Below the pieces are notes generated by a model, which saw nothing but the letters and a program-made list of their open reading frames with translations, was not told the DNA's origin and did not search any database. A DNA stretch of 36,432 bases from Flaviflexus sp. (GTDB lineage: Bacteria; Actinomycetota; Actinomycetes; Actinomycetales; Actinomycetaceae), in assembly GCA_030537635.1 (NCBI GenBank), contig JAUNVM010000002.1, positions 3,602 to 40,033 of the forward strand, written 5' to 3'. The first letter of the stretch is position 1, and the number at the start of each line of letters is the position of its first letter. This document shows, piece by piece, positions 32,194 through 36,432 of the stretch. The position numbers were made by a program, and so were the translations under genes.

Positions 32194-34629
32194 CTAGCCT
32201 CGCAGCTTCGTCCAGACCTTGGCCCAGGTGGCGCGCGGTCCCTGTTCGAGGAGCATGCGGGCGGCCTGGGCGGATCTCCTGGGCGGGCGGGGCCGAGCAT
32301 AGTCTTCGACGTAGGCGAGGGAGGTTGGCCCCTCCTCCCCGATCCGCATGGGCACCTCGCGGGGCTGGCGGGGCTGGGTGGCCACGTGCTCCCACGCATC
32401 GACGAGAATGTCCTTGAGCCGCTCGCCTTGAAGCGCCGGGGACAGGGTGAGGACGGCGGAGCGCCTGGCCGCCCTTCCCATGGCTTGGCGCCGGCGGGGA
32501 TGATCGATGAGGAAGAGGAGGGCCCGCGTCCACTCCTCGGGGGTGCGGGCGAGCATGCCCGTGGCCCCGTGGGTGATGGCGGCTCGGAAGGGTTCGGTGG
32601 GCGAGGCCACCGTGGGGGTGCCGGCCAGGGCTGCCTCCAGCCACTTAATTGCCGACTTCGCCTCATTGAACGAGGTGTCGGTGAGCGGGGCGAGGCAAAT
32701 GTCAACGTCGCGCAGCACGCCGGGAAGGGCAAGCCAGTCCATGAACTCCAGTCGGCGAATCCGCCCGGCATAGGCCGCCAGTGCCGGGCCCGGCTCCACA
32801 TATCCGCCGAGCCACAGCTCGACGTCCTCGCGCGCGGCAAGCACCTCGATGATTGCGGGCTCGATGCTCGCCCAGTCAGCATCATGCGTCGTTGTGCCGG
32901 AGAAGAAGCCGAGCCGGACGGGTCCGGGGGTGCGCTCTCGGGCCATGGCGGCCTCACCGGCACGGGCGAGCAGACCGGAGACCCCGTTGGCGAACGTCTG
33001 GCCGGGCAGGCCCATGAGCCGGGCCGCCTCCCGGGTGATTGCCGGGGTGGAGCCGAGGAAGTAGTCGCAGTGCTCGAAGGTGGTGCGGTAGCGTTCCACG
33101 CCCTCGCGCCACTCGCGCCGCTCCTCACCGCTCAGCGAGGAGAGATTATCAAGCTCGGGCTCGATAAGCGGATCAAAGATGAGGTCATCGGCGTCGCCGA
33201 TGATGGGAACGGTGCGGGGGCTGGCGGCAACAGCGGCGAGTACGTCAAGGAGATACCTCGTGGCCGGAGCCCGGTAGACGATGATGGCATCGGCCCTCTT
33301 CGCCGCCTCGGCTAGGCCCGGGTCCCGGTAGTGGCGAATGCTGGTGTGGATGTGGGCGAGGGCGAGAGCCTCGGCCGGCAGGTGGGCCCGGTAGCGCAGC
33401 GGAGCTCCCTGAATCCCGGTGATGATGAGGACCTCGCGGATGGTCTGGGCGAGGGCCTCGCGCAGATCCGGCCCGGTCGGCGGGGCCGCCAACAGCTCGA
33501 CATACATCTGCTCCAGCTGGCTCGCCTGCTCGTCCGGGCTGACGATGGGGCCCGCCGGGCCGCGCCCCACGAGGGTGCGAGCCACCCGCGGGTCGGCGAG
33601 CTCGGTGATCGCTGCGGAAAGCTCGGACACCGAGCCGCGAGAGACCACCCGGCCATTAACCCCGTCCACCACCACCTGGGCGGGCCCCGGGGTGTCGGTG
33701 CAGATCACCGCCATGCCGCTCGCCAGCGCCTCCCGGGTGAGCAGGGAGTGCGATTCGAGGGCGACGGAGGGCAAGAGGAGCACGTCGTGGGCCGCAAGCA
33801 CTTCGGGTATCTTCTCTTGCGCCACAGGCTGAGCCCGCCGCGCCCAGGAGGGTAGATTCTCGATTCCCACAATCGTTGCCGAGGCCCGCAGATCGAGGCC
33901 CGCGAGCGCCTGCTCAAGCACCCTGGCACCCTTGGCCCGATCCGGTCCGCCGAGGTAGAGGAAGCGCACCGGGCGCGAGTCGAGATTCCGCTCGACTGGC
34001 TCCGGTAGGCTCACCCCGTTCTCATTGACCCTTACCCGCGGCACGCCATTGGCTCTCAGCACCTCGGCCATCGGCTCCGAGGGCGCCAAGATGAGATCGG
34101 CATTATCGAGGCAACGTGCGAGATAAGACCGGCGGCGGGCCTGCCAGTCCTCGCTCACCTGATCGTCGGTGCGCCCACAGTCAACGACGTGGGACATGGG
34201 CTGGCCGCCCACCTGTACCCGGAATTGGCGGGAGGAGACCCACCAAAAGTCGTGCATGGTCACGACCACCTTTGCCCCGGAGGATCGCGCCACGGCGAGA
34301 ATGTCTCCGCCGAGGCCCTGAGCGGCGTGAACGTGAACGATATCGGGTTGCACTCGGGCAAGATGCTTGGCAAAAGCGCGGGCCACGGCTGCGTTCGTGT
34401 AGTTGTGCCGGCGGGTCTGGTCGAGGAAGGGGGAGATACCAACCCAGTGAACGCGAATGCCATCCACCACCGAGTCGGCCTCGGCCAGTCCGCGCATGGT
34501 CACGCTTCCGGAGAAGACGGATACCTCGTGGTGGGCATGGCGAAGCTGCCGCGCCAGCTGCTGCGGAATAAGCGTTCCCCCGGATATGAAGTCGGGGGGA
34601 TAGTGTGCCGTCACCACGAGGATGCGCAT
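32194..34629 (-). CDS. Tandem GT4 glycosyltransferase (two GT-B modules)
   Basis: This 811-residue protein carries two glycosyltransferase modules. The first (about 1-375) starts VVTAHYPPDFISGGTLIPQQ and has VNENGVSLPEPVERNL, FLYLGGPDRAKGARVL and the donor-site region SLLTREALASGMAVICTD. The second (about 385-745) opens ITGIQGAPLRYRAHLPAEAL, then GDADDLIFDP, LGFFSGTTTHDADW and SAIKWLEAALAGTPTVASP. A proline- and arginine-rich tail ends the protein. Such fusions usually add two successive sugars to a surface glycan. ATG 34629 has no Shine-Dalgarno but a TAACAT box 6 nt upstream. It is divergent from the coiled-coil/GT2 pair. Confidence 0.88.
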   Translation of the reverse strand: MRILVVTAHYPPDFISGGTLIPQQLARQLRHAHHEVSVFSGSVTMRGLAEADSVVDGIRVHWVGISPFLDQTRRHNYTNAAVARAFAKHLARVQPDIVHVHAAQGLGGDILAVARSSGAKVVVTMHDFWWVSSRQFRVQVGGQPMSHVVDCGRTDDQVSEDWQARRRSYLARCLDNADLILAPSEPMAEVLRANGVPRVRVNENGVSLPEPVERNLDSRPVRFLYLGGPDRAKGARVLEQALAGLDLRASATIVGIENLPSWARRAQPVAQEKIPEVLAAHDVLLLPSVALESHSLLTREALASGMAVICTDTPGPAQVVVDGVNGRVVSRGSVSELSAAITELADPRVARTLVGRGPAGPIVSPDEQASQLEQMYVELLAAPPTGPDLREALAQTIREVLIITGIQGAPLRYRAHLPAEALALAHIHTSIRHYRDPGLAEAAKRADAIIVYRAPATRYLLDVLAAVAASPRTVPIIGDADDLIFDPLIEPELDNLSSLSGEERREWREGVERYRTTFEHCDYFLGSTPAITREAARLMGLPGQTFANGVSGLLARAGEAAMARERTPGPVRLGFFSGTTTHDADWASIEPAIIEVLAAREDVELWLGGYVEPGPALAAYAGRIRRLEFMDWLALPGVLRDVDICLAPLTDTSFNEAKSAIKWLEAALAGTPTVASPTEPFRAAITHGATGMLARTPEEWTRALLFLIDHPRRRQAMGRAARRSAVLTLSPALQGERLKDILVDAWEHVATQPRQPREVPMRIGEEGPTSLAYVEDYARPRPPRRSAQAARMLLEQGPRATWAKVWTKLRG

Positions 34630-34641
34630 GGACTGATGTTA
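34630..34641 (-). promoter_or_regulatory. Probable leaderless -10 for the tandem GT4 gene
   Basis: TAACAT (34641-34636) lies 6 nt before ATG 34629 with no ribosome-binding site in between. No -35 match is seen. Confidence 0.45.
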
Positions 34642-34733
34642 TCAGCGGTTATGCTCAGCGGACGGCGCGCCCCGCTAGGTCAGCCACCCCAGCGGGCCCT
34701 GGGACAGGTGTACTGCGCAGCCCCGTGGGGCCG

Positions 34734-34752
34734 TGCCCCTAGAATGGGGGCA
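34734..34752 (+). promoter_or_regulatory. Leaderless -10 embedded in an inverted repeat
   Basis: TAGAAT (34740-34745) lies 6 nt before ATG 34752. It is flanked by TGCCCC (34734-34739) and GGGGCA (34747-34752), an inverted repeat that spans the -10 box and the start codon and could be an operator. A second small repeat, CCCC-GT-GGGG, sits at 34721-34730. Confidence 0.45.
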
Positions 34753-35075
34753 TGGACAAGGGAGAAGATCTGCGCCAGCGCGACCGGGCACTGCGCGAGG
34801 GCGCGCCGAATGAGCCGGCGAAGAAGCTGGTCGACCTGGATCGCACCGAACTGCGGGTCCGCCTCGTGGCCGCCCGAGCCGAGCTGGCGATGCGGGACAA
34901 GCTCATCGCCTCGCAACACGAGACAATTGCCCGGCTGCTGGAGGAGAATAAGAGCCTGTCCGCCCTGGCCCGCAATGTTTCTGCGCGCCTCTCCCCCCGG
35001 CGGGCCGCCCGCGCCGCCCACCGGATGGGATCCAGGTACGCCTCGGCGGTATCCCGCCGCCTGGGCCGGTCGTGA
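34752..35075 (+). CDS. Small coiled-coil protein
   Basis: This 107-residue basic protein has a charged N-terminus and a predicted coiled coil at about 28-75 (LDRTELRVRLVAARAELAMR region through ARLLEENKSLSALARNV), then an arginine-rich tail. I do not recognise a family. Such small coiled-coil proteins sit beside glycosyltransferases in some glycan loci and may act as scaffolds or chain-length factors, but here that is speculation. The stop overlaps the next start by 1 nt (TGATG), so it is coupled to the GT2 gene. Confidence 0.7.
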   Translation: MDKGEDLRQRDRALREGAPNEPAKKLVDLDRTELRVRLVAARAELAMRDKLIASQHETIARLLEENKSLSALARNVSARLSPRRAARAAHRMGSRYASAVSRRLGRS

Positions 35076-36432
35076 TGCGGGCGCTCATCTCGCTGGCAAG
35101 CAGCCAAGAAGAGGCCGCTCGTGTCGCCGAGCACCTTGAGCCCACCGAGGGGTGGGAGCTGCACGTTGTCAGCCGGGCAAAGATTCGTCCGCCCTCATCC
35201 GGGCAGGCCTACCGATTCCACCGGGCCGACCATCCGCTCGCCCAAGCCCTCACGCTCGCCGGATCATTCGAGGCCGCCTGGATCATGCGGCCGGAGGCCC
35301 GGCCCACCGCCGGCGCCATCCCCGCCATCGACCTCTGGTTGTCCGAACGCGATGCCGAGGCACTGTACGGGGACACGATGGGGCCGGGCGGACTCCCCCT
35401 TCCCCGGCCGCGCCTGGGAAGAATGCGGATGGCCTCAAGTGGTGACATAGGCTCGAGCATCATCCTCACCCAGGACGCCAGCCGCACCCTCGCCAATGAT
35501 GTTGAGCTGTCGGGCGATCTCGATCTCGCCTGGTATCGCCTCGCTCTCGCCGTGGCTGACATGCGTACGGAGCATCTGCCGGTCGAGATCGAGGTGACCC
35601 GCAGTCTCCCCGGAATCGATCCGGCCGCCCGGGCCCGCGAGCTCTACCCGGCCGATCCTCAGGCGGTGCGCATCGGCGATGAGCCCTGCCTGCTGCCCTT
35701 TCCCGCCCCGGCCACCTCATCGGCCTCCATCATCATTCCCTCCATCGGTTCGCCCGCCTCCTTCGGCGATACCACCCGACCAGCCCTGCTCGCCTGCCTG
35801 GAATCGCTCGGGCCGACACATCTGAGGGAGATCATCATCGTGGCCGGCCCGGCCATGCCAGCATCGGTCGTGGAGGAAGCGCGTCGCCTCAGCCCGATCG
35901 AGCCCACCGTGGTTCACATTGACGGCCCGTTCAACTTCTCGGCCTCGTGCAATCTCGGGGCAGCCCACGCCACCGGCGATATTCTTCTCTTCCTCAACGA
36001 CGATGTGGAGGCGCTCTCCCCGGACTGGATCGAGCCGATCATCGGGCTGGCCGAGCGCCCCGAGATTGGGGCCGTGGGAGCCCGACTCCTCTTTCCCGAT
36101 GGGACTATTCAGCACGCCGGAGTGACGGTCATGCCCACCATCGGCGAGCCCGCCCACCTCGACTACCGCAAGCACCCCGACTCCGCTCCCCTGCACAGCC
36201 GGGCAGTGAGCGAGGTTCTCGCCGTCACCGGCGCCTGCCTCGCGCTCACGGCCGATGACTTCGCCGAGGTGGGCGGATGGTGTGAGGACCTGCCCGTCAA
36301 CTTCAACGACATTGATCTGTGCCTCAAGCTCGTTCAGCTCGGCCGCACCAATGTCTCGTGTAATCCCGTCACCCTCATCCACCGCGAATCCACCTCTCGC
36401 GATGGTTCGGTCGCCCAAGAGGAGATCGATGC
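35075..36432 (+). CDS. GT2 glycosyltransferase with extra N-terminal domain (3' end cut)
   Basis: At least 452 residues are encoded before the window ends with the frame still open. The first 215 residues form a domain I do not recognise, including WIMRPEARPTAGAIPAIDLW. A GT2 domain then begins at about SASIIIPSIGSP, with FNFSASCNLGAAHATGD, the metal motif LLFLNDDVE (N308-D310), IGAVGARLLFPDGTIQHAGV and, further on, NFNDIDLCLKL with the catalytic-base region. This is the pattern of large polysaccharide (often rhamnan or O-antigen) GT2 enzymes, which frequently carry further domains. ATG 35075 (or GTG 35072) overlaps the coiled-coil stop. Confidence 0.87.
   Translation, partial: MRALISLASSQEEAARVAEHLEPTEGWELHVVSRAKIRPPSSGQAYRFHRADHPLAQALTLAGSFEAAWIMRPEARPTAGAIPAIDLWLSERDAEALYGDTMGPGGLPLPRPRLGRMRMASSGDIGSSIILTQDASRTLANDVELSGDLDLAWYRLALAVADMRTEHLPVEIEVTRSLPGIDPAARARELYPADPQAVRIGDEPCLLPFPAPATSSASIIIPSIGSPASFGDTTRPALLACLESLGPTHLREIIIVAGPAMPASVVEEARRLSPIEPTVVHIDGPFNFSASCNLGAAHATGDILLFLNDDVEALSPDWIEPIIGLAERPEIGAVGARLLFPDGTIQHAGVTVMPTIGEPAHLDYRKHPDSAPLHSRAVSEVLAVTGACLALTADDFAEVGGWCEDLPVNFNDIDLCLKLVQLGRTNVSCNPVTLIHRESTSRDGSVAQEEID

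Noticed and set aside
1..36432. CRISPR arrays, tRNA or rRNA genes, insertion sequences or prophage genes
   Set aside because: I saw no regularly spaced repeats, cloverleaf-like sequences, transposase or integrase motifs.

Overview
This is a high-GC window whose gene content is clearly actinobacterial: the MtrA-MtrB-LpqB system, a WhiB2-type Fe-S regulator, DUF3499, a DUF5719 protein, TIGR03089, an FprA-type reductase and a long-form HPF. Many genes start with GTG, many neighbours overlap by 4 nt (ATGA/GTGA), and several starts look leaderless. The lack of mycolate or sporulation genes and the rhamnose-centred wall glycan genes suggest an Actinomycetaceae-like organism, but I cannot name the genus. 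I see no tRNA, rRNA, CRISPR, insertion sequence or prophage, and no gene-free stretch longer than about 300 nt; the longest gap is 3293-3571.

Layout. (1) 1-3292, minus: fprA, a lipoate-ligase-like gene and htpX (cut by the window edge) form a tight operon. (2) 3572-10238, minus: DUF3499, a Trm112-like gene, mtrA, mtrB, lpqB, comF family and hpf, a conserved actinobacterial order that has lost the mannose-metabolism genes often found inside it. (3) 10272-15454: a divergent zincin-like gene, then whiB2, a 981-aa GT2/membrane fusion and a DUF5719 gene, the last three on the minus strand with 4-nt overlaps. (4) 15648-19732: an IMPase-family phosphatase, TIGR03089, rmlA, rmlD (opposite strand) and rmlC, supplying dTDP-L-rhamnose; rmlB is not in the window. 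(5) 19765-27252, minus: a polyprenyl-phosphate GT2, a GT4, a flippase-like membrane protein, a DUF2142 protein, a rhamnosyltransferase-like GT2 and a second, paralogous DUF2142 protein. (6) 27397-36432: an S9 peptidase, two more multi-spanning membrane proteins (one DUF2142-like), an 811-aa tandem GT4, a small coiled-coil protein and a GT2 that runs off the end.

Taken together, the right-hand 20 kb reads as a surface-polysaccharide locus. Rml enzymes make activated rhamnose, cytoplasmic GT2/GT4 enzymes build the glycan, and a lipid-phosphate-sugar synthase, a flippase-like protein and DUF2142/GT-C-like proteins could decorate it outside the membrane. The left half holds the envelope-sensing (MtrAB-LpqB) and regulatory (WhiB2) genes. 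The most interesting part is the candidate extracytoplasmic glycosylation module in region 5, with its duplicated DUF2142 proteins.
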